5,804 nt of DNA from an uncultured Collinsella sp. (GCA_900555765.1 USMA01000074.1:1-5804); one strand, 5' to 3'; positions 1 through 5,804 are shown, counted from the stretch's first letter. A program made the numbers and translations. The notes: generated by a model not told the origin, from the letters alone.

Positions 1-500
1 CAAACACTTGCCGGGTCGGAGCCGCGGTCGCGCTTGATGACGGGGACGCCAGCGCGCTGGCCCCACACATCGAGCTGCTCGATAGCGGCAGCACGGAAGG
101 TATCGGCCGAACCGATCACGACGTTCTTGCCGCGGGCGGCCATGGCGCTCGCAATCTTACCGACCGTCGTGGTCTTGCCGGCACCGTTAATGCCCACAAA
201 CAGCACGCAGCTCGGCGTATCGGAAAACGGATCGCGCTCGATGGGCACAAAGTGCTGCTCGAGCTGCTCGGCCAGGGCACGACGAAGCTGCGGAGCGGTC
301 TTGAGGTTCTTCTTGGCCGCGGCATCGCGTAGGTCATCGGAGACCTGAATGGCGACCGGGGCACCCATGTCACCCATAACGAGGGTGTCCTCCAGGTCCT
401 CCCAAAAATCCTCGTCGACCTCGCCGCCAAAGTAAAAGACCTCGTTGAGGGCCTCGCGACTGCGCTCAAGTCCGCGCGAGAGAGCGTCAAAGAATCCCAT
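1..500 (-). CDS. ftsY: Signal recognition particle receptor FtsY (5' part, truncated by window edge)
   Basis: FtsY is the SRP receptor GTPase. It docks ribosome-nascent chain-SRP complexes at the membrane for co-translational insertion by SecYEG. The first 166 residues are visible, and the frame is still open at the left edge. Residues 1 to about 95 form the helical N domain. The G domain then begins with the G1/P-loop GINGAGKT (103-110) followed by TTVGKIA, and then ADTFRAAA (132-139) and EQLDVWGQR (141-149). DTFRAAA followed by a Trp-containing EQLxxWGxR is typical of FtsY; Ffh usually has DxYRPAA. The DTAGR motif and the rest of the G domain lie outside the window. The acidic A domain seen in E. 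coli FtsY is absent, so this is the short form known from many Gram-positive bacteria. The ATG overlaps the smc stop by one base. There is no other good in-frame start nearby and only a weak GGAAAGG about 13 nt upstream, so translational coupling to smc is likely. Confidence 0.96.
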   Translation of the reverse strand, partial: MGFFDALSRGLERSREALNEVFYFGGEVDEDFWEDLEDTLVMGDMGAPVAIQVSDDLRDAAAKKNLKTAPQLRRALAEQLEQHFVPIERDPFSDTPSCVLFVGINGAGKTTTVGKIASAMAARGKNVVIGSADTFRAAAIEQLDVWGQRAGVPVIKRDRGSDPASV

Positions 501-502
501 TA
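498..502 (-). other. ftsY: smc stop / ftsY start overlap (TAATG)
   Basis: The smc stop TAA (502-500) and the ftsY ATG (500-498) share one base. The upstream Shine-Dalgarno candidate GGAAAGG is about 13 nt away, further than optimal, so ftsY is probably translated mainly by ribosomes re-initiating after smc. Confidence 0.85.
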
Positions 503-3500
503 TGCATTCACGACCTTTCCGGTTTCGCGATCGAGTTTTTGCGAGACGACGCGACTGACGCCGTCAGCTTGCATCGACACGCCGTAGAGAACATCAGCGT
601 CCTCCATAGTACGGCGCTGATGCGAAATGACCAAGAGCTGCGTATCGGAACGCAGTACATCAAGGGCGCCGATGAGCTTGGACAAGTTGGCGTCGTCGAG
701 CGCCGCCTCGACCTCGTCCAGCACATAGAACGGTACCGTGCGCGTGCGGTACACGGCAAAGAGCAGGGCGAGCGCCGTCAGGCTCTTCTCGCCGCCCGAC
801 ATGAGCATCATCTTGGTGATGCGCTTGCCGCGCGGTTGAGCCACGACCTCGATGCCCGTCTCGGCCGGATGCTCGGGATCGGTCATCTCCAGATGAGCCT
901 GACCGCCCGGGAAGAGCATAGCGAAGATCTCGCGGAAGTTCGCGTCGACCTTCTCAAACGTCACCAGGAAGGCCTTCCGCATCTTGCGATCAATGGCCAC
1001 CGTGATCTTGGTGAGCGCCTTGCGCGCGCTCTCCAGATCGGCCAGCTGCTCCTCGATGTAGTCGGCGCGGCGCTTGAGCTGCTCGTACTCCTCCATGGCA
1101 ACTTGGTTAACGGGACCAAGGTTGTTGATCTGGCGCACAAGCTGGTTGAGTTCGCGCTCGGCGGCATCGCGGTCCGTGGGCGCCGGAAGCATGAGCGCTT
1201 CCTCGAGCACCGTCGTGCCATCGGCGGTAATGGCCTTGATGGCAGCCTCGACCTGCACCTCGAGCTTGCCACGCGCGACCTTGAACTCGTTTTGCGTGGC
1301 GGAGGCGGTATCGACTCGCTCCTTAGCGCGGGCAACCTCTGCCTTGGCATCCTCGATGGTCTTCTTGAGCGAAGCGGAGTCCGCCTCCTCCAGAGAGGCC
1401 TGGTCACGCAGGCGCGCGGCCCAATCCGACGCGCGCTCCAGCAGGGCCGAATAACGCTCGTGCATGGGGTCGACGCGCAGGCGCAGCAGCTCGAGCGAGC
1501 GCGAGGCCTGGCGTGTTCCGCGGATACGACGGTCGATGCCCTCAAGACGATGCTCCAGGTCGGGCACGCGGCCCTTCAGCGAACGCAGGCGTTCGCTCGT
1601 CTGGGCTAGGCGAACCTTGGCGTCGGCGAGCTTGCCGGCAGCCTCGGAATCGTCACGGCGAACGCGGTCGAGTTCGTCGTTGGCCTCGGCAATCTGCAAG
1701 CCCAGATCGCTTGCCTGCGCGCGAGCCGCGTCACGCGAACGGGTGAGCTCGTCAACGCGCGGGCGCGCGGCGCGAACGGCTTCGGAGGCCTGCTCGCGGC
1801 GCTTGGAGATGCGCACGCGCTCGACCTCGGCATTGTTGGCGCTTTGCTCCAAGCGGCCGATCTCGGAGAGCAGCGAGCGGCGCGCGCCCTCAAGACGGGC
1901 GATCTCGCCGGCGGCATCGCCCTCAGCGGCACGCGCCTCTTCGACGGCCGCATTGGCCTCGACGACCTGATCCGACACATGCTCAAACACGGCAGCAAGA
2001 TCGGGCTCCAGGCCCTCCAGTTCGCGAATGCGACGCTTGCGCTCCAGAGCACCCGAGGCCTCGCCGGCATCGAGCCCCACACGCACCAGGCCGCCACAGC
2101 TTACGCGAGCGCCATCGGGAGTCACGTAGGTCACACCGTCAACGACAGGCGCGGCCAACGCGGCAGCCAAGTCATCGACCACGTAATAGCCGCCGAGCAG
2201 GGCCTCGACGACGGGTCCGTAGCCTGCGCGCACGGACAGACGATCAACCAGGCGGGTACCGGCAGCGCCCTCAGCGGCGGTAGAGCCGCTCACGCCACGC
2301 GCCACCAGCAGCGCCTCGCCCGAGGCCTTCTTTTGGTCCAGAGCCGCACGACCGGCACGCTCAAGCGTGGCGGCGTCATCAAACAGCAGCGCATCGATAT
2401 CGCCGGCGAGCAATTGCTCAACCAAGCCCTCAAGCTCGCGCGGGGCCTCGAGCACGTCGCCCAGACGACCAGAGACATCGTCGCCCAGCGCACCCACCAG
2501 ACGGCTCACGAGCGGCGAGCTGTCGGCCATGCGGGCATCGAGTTTCTTTTGGCTGGAAAGCTCCGAGCGCACCTCAGATAACTTGTTGCGCGCCTCGCTC
2601 TCGCGGGCACGCAAGTCCTTCAGGGCTGCACGGGCGACCTCGGTGGCCTCACGCGCATCGCCCTGAGCCTGGCGCGCTTCCTCAAGAGCACCCTCAAGCT
2701 CCTCGGCGCGGTCGCGACGGCTCTCGAGCGAGGCCGTGACCTCCGCGAGCTGCTCGTCAATCTGCTCCAGGCGCGAGGCATACATGTTGTCCTCGACCTC
2801 GGCATTGCTCAGCGAGTCCTTCACCTTGGCGAGCTCGAGCGCGGCGTTATCGGCCACGCGCTGCACATCGCGTTGCTCACGCGTAAGCTGCGATATCTGA
2901 TTGTCGAGCGCCACGCGCCGCTCGTGGAGCTCGGCGGCGGCAGGGCCAGCGGCGTCAACGTCCTCCTGAGTCTGCATGTGCGCACCGGTCACTTCCTCAA
3001 GCTGCGCACGCGCGTCCTCGAGCTCCTCGACCACGCGACGTCGCTGATGCTCGGAGCTCGAAATCTGCCCGCGCATGTCAGACAGGCGCGACACCATGTT
3101 GTGCCCCTTTTCCTCGAGCAGGCGCATGTCGGAGTTAATGCGGCCGACCACATCTTGCATATGACGGCGCTGCTCGCCCAGGTCGCCCACAATCAGGCCC
3201 TTTTCCTCGAGCATGACCTGAAGCTTCTCGAGCTCGCGCTCCTTTTCGCCCAAGCGGTACTGCGCAAGCTCCAGCTCGGCGGCACCTTCCTTGGAGCGGC
3301 TCTCCAGATCGTTCCACTGCGACTGCAGCGAACGCAGCTCATCGACGGCCAGCATCTGCGTAAGCTCGTTCGCGCGCGAGGACAGCTCTTTGTACTTGCG
3401 CGCGCGATCGACCTGACGCTCCAGCGGTCGCAGCTGACGGGCGATTTCCTTATTGATGTCGCGGGCACGCGTCAGGTGCTCGTCCATCGACTTAATCTTT

Positions 3501-4036
3501 TTGAGCGCACGCTCCTTGCGGCGCTTGTGCTTGGAGATGCCGGCGGCCTCCTCGATGAGGGCGCGACGCTCCTCGGGGCGGCTCTGCAAAATGGCGTCGA
3601 GCTTGCCCTGGCTAATAATGGAATGCGTATCCTTGCCCAGGCCCGAATCGTGCAGGATGTCCTGAATGTCCATCAGGCGGCACGGACTCGAGTTGATGAG
3701 GTACTCGCTTTCGCCCGAGCGATACATGCGACGGGTGATGGCGACCTCGTCAAAATCGACGGGCAGCATATGGTCCGAGTTATCGAGCACCAGCGTGACC
3801 TCGGCGACACCCACCGGCTTGCGAGCCGACGAGCCCGAGAAGATGACATCCTCCATGGCCTGGCCGCGCAGCTGCTTGGCGCTCTGCTCGCCCAGAACCC
3901 ACAGGATGGAGTCAGAGATGTTCGATTTTCCCGAGCCGTTGGGACCGACGATGACGGTCAGGCCCGGCTCAAACGTCATATGGGCGCGGTCGGCAAACGA
4001 CTTGAACCCTTTGAGCGTGAGGGACTTGAGATACAC
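500..4036 (-). CDS. smc: Chromosome partition/condensin ATPase SMC (complete, 1178 aa)
   Basis: SMC is the core ATPase of the bacterial Smc-ScpAB condensin. It dimerises through its hinge, binds DNA, and organises and segregates the chromosome in the cytoplasm. The length matches bacterial SMCs (about 1150-1200 aa), and all parts are present in order. The N-terminal head holds Walker A GPNGSGKS (31-38) and the Q-loop region SIISQGKLD (139-147). A long Glu/Arg/Leu-rich coiled coil spans about 170-500. The hinge spans about 505-660 and ends in a Gly-rich stretch with SCGGLVRVG. A returning coiled coil follows to about 1000. The C-terminal head has signature MSGGEKS (1079-1085), Walker B FYVLDE with catalytic Glu1108, D-loop ALDD, and the ISH switch (His1139). 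The signature has Met where Leu is usual. The start is GTG: MYLKSLTLKGFKSFA is the expected SMC N terminus, GAGG lies 4 nt upstream, and no in-frame start lies between it and the rnc stop. smc follows rnc by 10 bp and overlaps ftsY by 1 bp. Confidence 0.98.
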   Translation of the reverse strand: MYLKSLTLKGFKSFADRAHMTFEPGLTVIVGPNGSGKSNISDSILWVLGEQSAKQLRGQAMEDVIFSGSSARKPVGVAEVTLVLDNSDHMLPVDFDEVAITRRMYRSGESEYLINSSPCRLMDIQDILHDSGLGKDTHSIISQGKLDAILQSRPEERRALIEEAAGISKHKRRKERALKKIKSMDEHLTRARDINKEIARQLRPLERQVDRARKYKELSSRANELTQMLAVDELRSLQSQWNDLESRSKEGAAELELAQYRLGEKERELEKLQVMLEEKGLIVGDLGEQRRHMQDVVGRINSDMRLLEEKGHNMVSRLSDMRGQISSSEHQRRRVVEELEDARAQLEEVTGAHMQTQEDVDAAGPAAAELHERRVALDNQISQLTREQRDVQRVADNAALELAKVKDSLSNAEVEDNMYASRLEQIDEQLAEVTASLESRRDRAEELEGALEEARQAQGDAREATEVARAALKDLRARESEARNKLSEVRSELSSQKKLDARMADSSPLVSRLVGALGDDVSGRLGDVLEAPRELEGLVEQLLAGDIDALLFDDAATLERAGRAALDQKKASGEALLVARGVSGSTAAEGAAGTRLVDRLSVRAGYGPVVEALLGGYYVVDDLAAALAAPVVDGVTYVTPDGARVSCGGLVRVGLDAGEASGALERKRRIRELEGLEPDLAAVFEHVSDQVVEANAAVEEARAAEGDAAGEIARLEGARRSLLSEIGRLEQSANNAEVERVRISKRREQASEAVRAARPRVDELTRSRDAARAQASDLGLQIAEANDELDRVRRDDSEAAGKLADAKVRLAQTSERLRSLKGRVPDLEHRLEGIDRRIRGTRQASRSLELLRLRVDPMHERYSALLERASDWAARLRDQASLEEADSASLKKTIEDAKAEVARAKERVDTASATQNEFKVARGKLEVQVEAAIKAITADGTTVLEEALMLPAPTDRDAAERELNQLVRQINNLGPVNQVAMEEYEQLKRRADYIEEQLADLESARKALTKITVAIDRKMRKAFLVTFEKVDANFREIFAMLFPGGQAHLEMTDPEHPAETGIEVVAQPRGKRITKMMLMSGGEKSLTALALLFAVYRTRTVPFYVLDEVEAALDDANLSKLIGALDVLRSDTQLLVISHQRRTMEDADVLYGVSMQADGVSRVVSQKLDRETGKVVNA

Positions 4037-4038
4037 GG

Positions 4039-4044
4039 TTCCTC
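4039..4044 (-). promoter_or_regulatory. smc ribosome binding site with short spacing to a GTG start
   Basis: The rnc-smc spacer reads GAGGAA on the minus strand. GAGG ends only 4 nt before the GTG at 4036, tighter than the usual 5-9 nt. No alternative in-frame start exists between the rnc stop and this GTG, so the site decides the start. The short spacing and GTG together suggest modest translation of smc. Confidence 0.6.
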
Positions 4045-4046
4045 GC

Positions 4047-4772
4047 TTACACGTGCTTCTTGTTCAGAATCACGCCGTTGGTGGTGTAACCCATGCGGTC
4101 GAGCGCCTCGAGTGCGGCGGCTGCCTCGGCTTCCTTCTTAGAGGAACCGGTGCCGCGACCCTGGCGAATGCCATCGATCAACACCACGGCGGTAAAGGTG
4201 GGCGCATGTGCCGGCCCCTCGGAGCCAACCAGCTTGTACGCCGGGGGCTCATGGCCGTCGGCCTGCACGCACTCCTGCAAAAACGACTTGGGGTTTGCGG
4301 GGTGCTCGGCGCGCTCGGAGGCCAAATGCGGCTTGAGCGTACGGTGAATGAACTCCGCCGCGGCATCCCAGCCGGCGTCCAGATACAGCGCGCCCACAAG
4401 CGACTCGTAGACGTTCTCGAGCGCCGAATGCAGGCCGCGCGCACCGGTACCGGTCTCGGAGGCGCCAAAGATGATGATGTCGTCGATGCCCAGCTCGTGG
4501 GACACCTCGGACAGCATGGCGCCCGAAACGAGCGATACCTTTAGACGCGTGAGCTTACCCTCGTCAAACTCCGGATAGGACTCAAACAGGGAGCGTGCGA
4601 CCACAGCGCCCAAAATGGAATCGCCCAAGAACTCAAGGCGCTCATAGCTGGCAGAAACCGGCTGGCCCTCGACTGCCGAGGGCTGCGTAAGCGCCGCGCG
4701 CAGCAGCACCTTATTATTGAACTCGTGGCCCAAGATTTCCTGGGCGCGCGTAAGTCGTTCAGACAAAGCCAA
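4047..4772 (-). CDS. rnc: Ribonuclease III (complete, 241 aa)
   Basis: RNase III is a homodimeric, Mg-dependent endonuclease that cuts double-stranded RNA. It processes the rRNA precursor and controls some mRNAs. Residues 1 to about 150 form the nuclease domain with signature YERLEFLGDSIL (43-54), which supplies acidic residues Glu44, Glu47 and Asp51. The second acidic motif reads LENVYESLVG (118-127). Glu123 matches the essential E. coli Glu117, but Asn120 stands where E. coli has Asp114, a metal ligand. Residues about 159-228 form the double-stranded RNA-binding domain, ending in the conserved KKEAEAAAA stretch (212-220), with a short 12-residue tail after it. Length is normal for the family. 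The start is TTG, chosen because AGGGAGG sits 8 nt upstream inside the end of acpP and because the N terminus then has the usual length. The gene follows acpP by 3 bp and precedes smc by 10 bp, the conserved acpP-rnc-smc order. Identity is certain; the effect of Asn120 is unknown. Confidence 0.97.
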   Translation of the reverse strand: MALSERLTRAQEILGHEFNNKVLLRAALTQPSAVEGQPVSASYERLEFLGDSILGAVVARSLFESYPEFDEGKLTRLKVSLVSGAMLSEVSHELGIDDIIIFGASETGTGARGLHSALENVYESLVGALYLDAGWDAAAEFIHRTLKPHLASERAEHPANPKSFLQECVQADGHEPPAYKLVGSEGPAHAPTFTAVVLIDGIRQGRGTGSSKKEAEAAAALEALDRMGYTTNGVILNKKHV

Positions 4773-4775
4773 GAC

Positions 4776-5018
4776 CTAGGCCTCCCTGGCGTTTTCGATC
4801 GCGTCGACGGCGTCGGCGACAGAGTTGAGCGAGAGCAGGGTCTCGTCATCGATCTCGAGGTTGAACTCGTCCTCAATAGCCGTAACCAGCTGCAGGCGCT
4901 CGAGCGAGTTGGCATCGAGGTCGTCAAAGGTGGTCTCATCGCTAATTTCGGCAACATCGACGCCCAGAACGTCAGCAGCGACCTCGGCGATCTTGTCGAA
5001 GATTTCGGAGCGATCCAT
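4776..5018 (-). CDS. acpP: Acyl carrier protein (complete, 80 aa)
   Basis: ACP carries growing fatty acyl chains as thioesters on a 4'-phosphopantetheine arm in type II fatty-acid synthesis and delivers them to enzymes such as PlsX. The 80-residue, strongly acidic, four-helix sequence is typical. The modified residue is Ser38 in DLDANSLERLQLV (33-45). The usual context is D-S-L; here the residue before Ser is Asn37. Recognition helix II also differs from E. coli AcpP: Arg41 replaces Thr and Gln43 replaces Glu, making its start less acidic. Helix IV ends in SVADAVDAIENA. The chosen ATG has GAGAGGA 6-7 nt upstream. An ATG five codons further up overlaps that Shine-Dalgarno sequence, and the frame stays open to 5108, but those residues do not look like ACP and would be translated across a palindrome. 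The TAG stop lies 3 bp before rnc, and the end of the gene carries the rnc ribosome binding site. Whether this ACP serves fatty-acid synthesis alone cannot be judged here. Confidence 0.96.
   Translation of the reverse strand: MDRSEIFDKIAEVAADVLGVDVAEISDETTFDDLDANSLERLQLVTAIEDEFNLEIDDETLLSLNSVADAVDAIENAREA
4781..4787 (-). promoter_or_regulatory. rnc ribosome binding site inside the end of acpP
   Basis: The minus strand reads AGGGAGG, 8 nt before the TTG at 4772, within the last codons of acpP (Arg78-Glu79). It is a near-ideal Shine-Dalgarno sequence paired with a weak start codon. It supports TTG as the true start and suggests that rnc translation depends on ribosomes finishing acpP. Confidence 0.75.
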
Positions 5019-5023
5019 AGCGC

Positions 5024-5031
5024 TTCCTCTC
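5024..5031 (-). promoter_or_regulatory. acpP ribosome binding site
   Basis: The minus strand reads GAGAGGAA, with GAGG ending 7 nt before the ATG at 5018. This good Shine-Dalgarno match decides the acpP start in favour of the MDRSEIF terminus. It also overlaps an in-frame ATG five codons upstream, which makes that one unlikely. Confidence 0.75.
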
Positions 5032-5047
5032 ATAGTGCATGAATACC

Positions 5048-5076
5048 AAAAGAATGGTACCGCCCGGGCGGTACCA
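5048..5076 (-). terminator. Possible Rho-independent terminator or attenuator between plsX and acpP
   Basis: On the minus strand the 9-bp GC-rich stem (5055-5076) is followed at once by TTCTTTT (six T in seven) and then GG. This is a fair but not perfect intrinsic terminator layout. Only about 29 bp remain between the T run and the acpP ATG, too little for a full promoter. acpP must therefore be transcribed through this element, either from plsX or from a start just upstream. That favours partial termination (attenuation) or a stabilising leader hairpin over a full stop. No second U-rich run or competing antiterminator is obvious. Confidence 0.4.
5055..5076. repeat. Perfect 22-bp palindrome in the plsX-acpP spacer
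   Basis: The half-site TGGTACCGCCC is followed directly by its exact reverse complement, with the axis between 5065 and 5066. In minus-strand RNA it can fold into a 9-bp stem (UGGUACCGC) closed by a CCGG tetraloop. It lies 37 bp upstream of the acpP start and 57 bp downstream of the plsX stop. A gapless palindrome of this length suits a dimeric regulator site, but its hairpin and the T-rich run after it also suit a terminator or a 5' leader stem. The symmetry is seen directly; the role is inferred. Confidence 0.9.
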
Positions 5077-5089
5077 AGACACGGTTCTG

Positions 5090-5095
5090 ATTCTA
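5090..5095 (-). promoter_or_regulatory. Possible -10 element for acpP-rnc-smc-ftsY
   Basis: TAGAAT on the minus strand matches TATAAT at five of six bases. It would place a transcription start near 5083, giving a leader of about 65 nt that begins just before the palindrome. The palindrome would then sit at the start site, a usual operator position, or form a hairpin at the 5' end of the mRNA. No good -35 hexamer is seen at 16-18 bp spacing (the region reads GTCTCG), and there is no extended -10 TGn, so the call is weak. Confidence 0.28.
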
Positions 5096-5132
5096 CCCCA
5101 CGACGCACGCCCCGAGACGCATAACGCCGCTG

Positions 5133-5804
5133 TTATAAAACGATGCCGTCCATGGAGCTGGCGACATTCTCGACCAGCCCGGCGCGCACGGCTTCGGCCG
5201 CCGCGAGCGTACCGTTTTTAACAGCCTCAACCGATGTGGCGCCATGGCCGATCAGGACCACGCCGCGCAGGCCCAAAAGAATCGCGCCACCCTTGGCGTC
5301 GCCCGAAAGCTTGGCCTTTATCACGCGCATTTGCTTTTTAATGAGCAGCGCGGCGATCTTGGTGCCAAGCGAAGACATAAAGGCACCCTTGAGTTCCTGC
5401 AGCAAAAACTTGGCAGCGCCCTCGGTGGCCTTGAGCGCAATATTGCCCGACATGCCATCGGCAACGACGACATCGAAGTTACCTGAGGTGATGTCCGTTC
5501 CCTCGCAGTTACCAACAAAGCCGGGAACGGCGGCTTTCATGGCCGGGAAGCAGGCCTTGGTAAAGTTGGAGCCCTTCTCGTCCTCGGTGCCGTTAGCAAG
5601 CAGGCCCACGCGGGGATGCTCGATTCCCAGGACGACGCGGGCATAAGCGCTACCCATCTGGGCAAAACGCACCATGTCATCGACCTCGACATCGGGGTTG
5701 GCGCCCATATCGCACAGCACCGTCAGACCGCCGGCGCGATTGGGCAGCGCATTGGTCAGACAGGGGCGCACCGGCTGCGTTTTGCCTTCGGCCTGATACC
5801 TAAA
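5133..5804 (-). CDS. plsX: Phosphate acyltransferase PlsX (3' part, truncated by window edge)
   Basis: PlsX converts acyl-ACP and phosphate to acyl-phosphate, the acyl donor for PlsY in the first step of phosphatidic acid synthesis. It is a peripheral membrane enzyme. The last 223 residues are visible out of a usual 330 or so, and the frame is open at the right edge. Family landmarks in order are: RPCLTNALPNRAG; DMGANPDVEVDDMVRFAQMG (the family's DVGANVD...MG block); PRVGLLANGTEDEKG (the conserved GLLxxGTExxKG element); FVGNCEGTD; DVVVADGMSGNIALK (the VVxDGFxGN block); and GGAILLGLRGVVLIGHG near the end. A GTG at 5771 could be mistaken for the start, but homologous sequence continues upstream of it. 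The neighbouring acpP encodes the protein that delivers its substrate. The stop is 114 bp before acpP, the only sizeable gap in the window. Confidence 0.95.
   Translation of the reverse strand, partial: FRYQAEGKTQPVRPCLTNALPNRAGGLTVLCDMGANPDVEVDDMVRFAQMGSAYARVVLGIEHPRVGLLANGTEDEKGSNFTKACFPAMKAAVPGFVGNCEGTDITSGNFDVVVADGMSGNIALKATEGAAKFLLQELKGAFMSSLGTKIAALLIKKQMRVIKAKLSGDAKGGAILLGLRGVVLIGHGATSVEAVKNGTLAAAEAVRAGLVENVASSMDGIVL

Noticed and set aside
1..500. Ffh instead of FtsY for the truncated SRP GTPase
   Set aside because: DTFRAAA plus EQLDVWGQR and the position directly after smc fit FtsY. Ffh usually has DxYRPAA.
539..1609. Long open frame on the plus strand opposite smc
   Set aside because: It lies antisense to an unmistakable SMC. 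Its translation is rich in Leu, Arg, His and Ala with no family motif. GC-rich codon bias commonly leaves such frames open.
2873..4141. Long open frame on the plus strand (over 400 codons) opposite the smc 5' half and the rnc end
   Set aside because: It crosses the smc/rnc boundary, mirrors the coiled-coil codon bias, and has no recognisable domain.
3666..4544. Plus-strand open frame opposite smc and rnc
   Set aside because: It covers conserved coding sequence on the other strand and shows no protein family features. It is a shadow frame.
5055..5076. FapR operator, given the location between plsX and acpP
   Set aside because: The site shares a central TACC-like element only. The known FapR consensus is AT-rich with a different arrangement, and the lineage seems outside Firmicutes.
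5048..5095. T-box riboswitch, because GGTACCGC resembles part of the T-box consensus
   Set aside because: The spacer is too short for Stem I, there is no specifier loop, and the downstream gene is not an aminoacyl-tRNA synthetase or amino-acid gene.
5019..5108. Upstream extension of acpP by 30 codons
   Set aside because: The extra residues do not look like ACP, would be translated through the palindrome, and would ignore the good Shine-Dalgarno just before the ATG at 5018.
5133..5771. plsX as a complete gene starting at the GTG at 5771
   Set aside because: The frame stays open to the window edge, and the product would lack about a third of the family's usual length. The GTG encodes an internal Val.

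Overview
The window is a single-direction block of five housekeeping genes, all on the minus strand. In transcription order they are plsX (3' part only), acpP, rnc, smc and ftsY (5' part only). By eye the DNA is GC-rich, with strong G/C preference at third codon positions. The order plsX ... acpP-rnc-smc-ftsY is the one familiar from Firmicutes, except that no fabD/fabG lie between plsX and acpP. The proteins have an actinobacterial flavour: the ACP has a 'DLD' stretch before its serine and the SMC reads 'DEVEAALDD' in Walker B. Together these suggest a GC-rich member of the class Coriobacteriia (Collinsella/Olsenella-like). The lineage is inference from gene order and protein character, not from a search.

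Layout from high to low coordinates: plsX enters from the right edge and stops at 5133. A 114-bp spacer (5019-5132) follows, holding a perfect 22-bp palindrome, a possible -10 element and the acpP ribosome binding site. From acpP onward the genes are packed tightly: acpP and rnc are 3 bp apart, rnc and smc 10 bp apart, and smc and ftsY share one base (TAATG). rnc starts with TTG and smc with GTG, each behind a visible Shine-Dalgarno sequence. ftsY runs off the left edge after its G1 motif and DTFRAAA motif.

The block joins phospholipid and fatty-acid synthesis (PlsX uses acyl-ACP, AcpP carries the acyl chain), double-stranded RNA processing (RNase III), chromosome organisation (SMC) and membrane protein targeting (FtsY, the SRP receptor). 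acpP, rnc, smc and ftsY look like one co-transcribed unit, with plsX joined to it or separated from it by the palindromic hairpin.

I see no mobile element, CRISPR array, RNA gene, defence system or other clearly undescribed system. The points worth a second look are small: the palindrome between plsX and acpP, an Asn in place of the Asp next to the ACP phosphopantetheine serine, and an Asn at an RNase III metal-ligand position that is usually Asp. No stretch longer than 300 bases lacks a gene.
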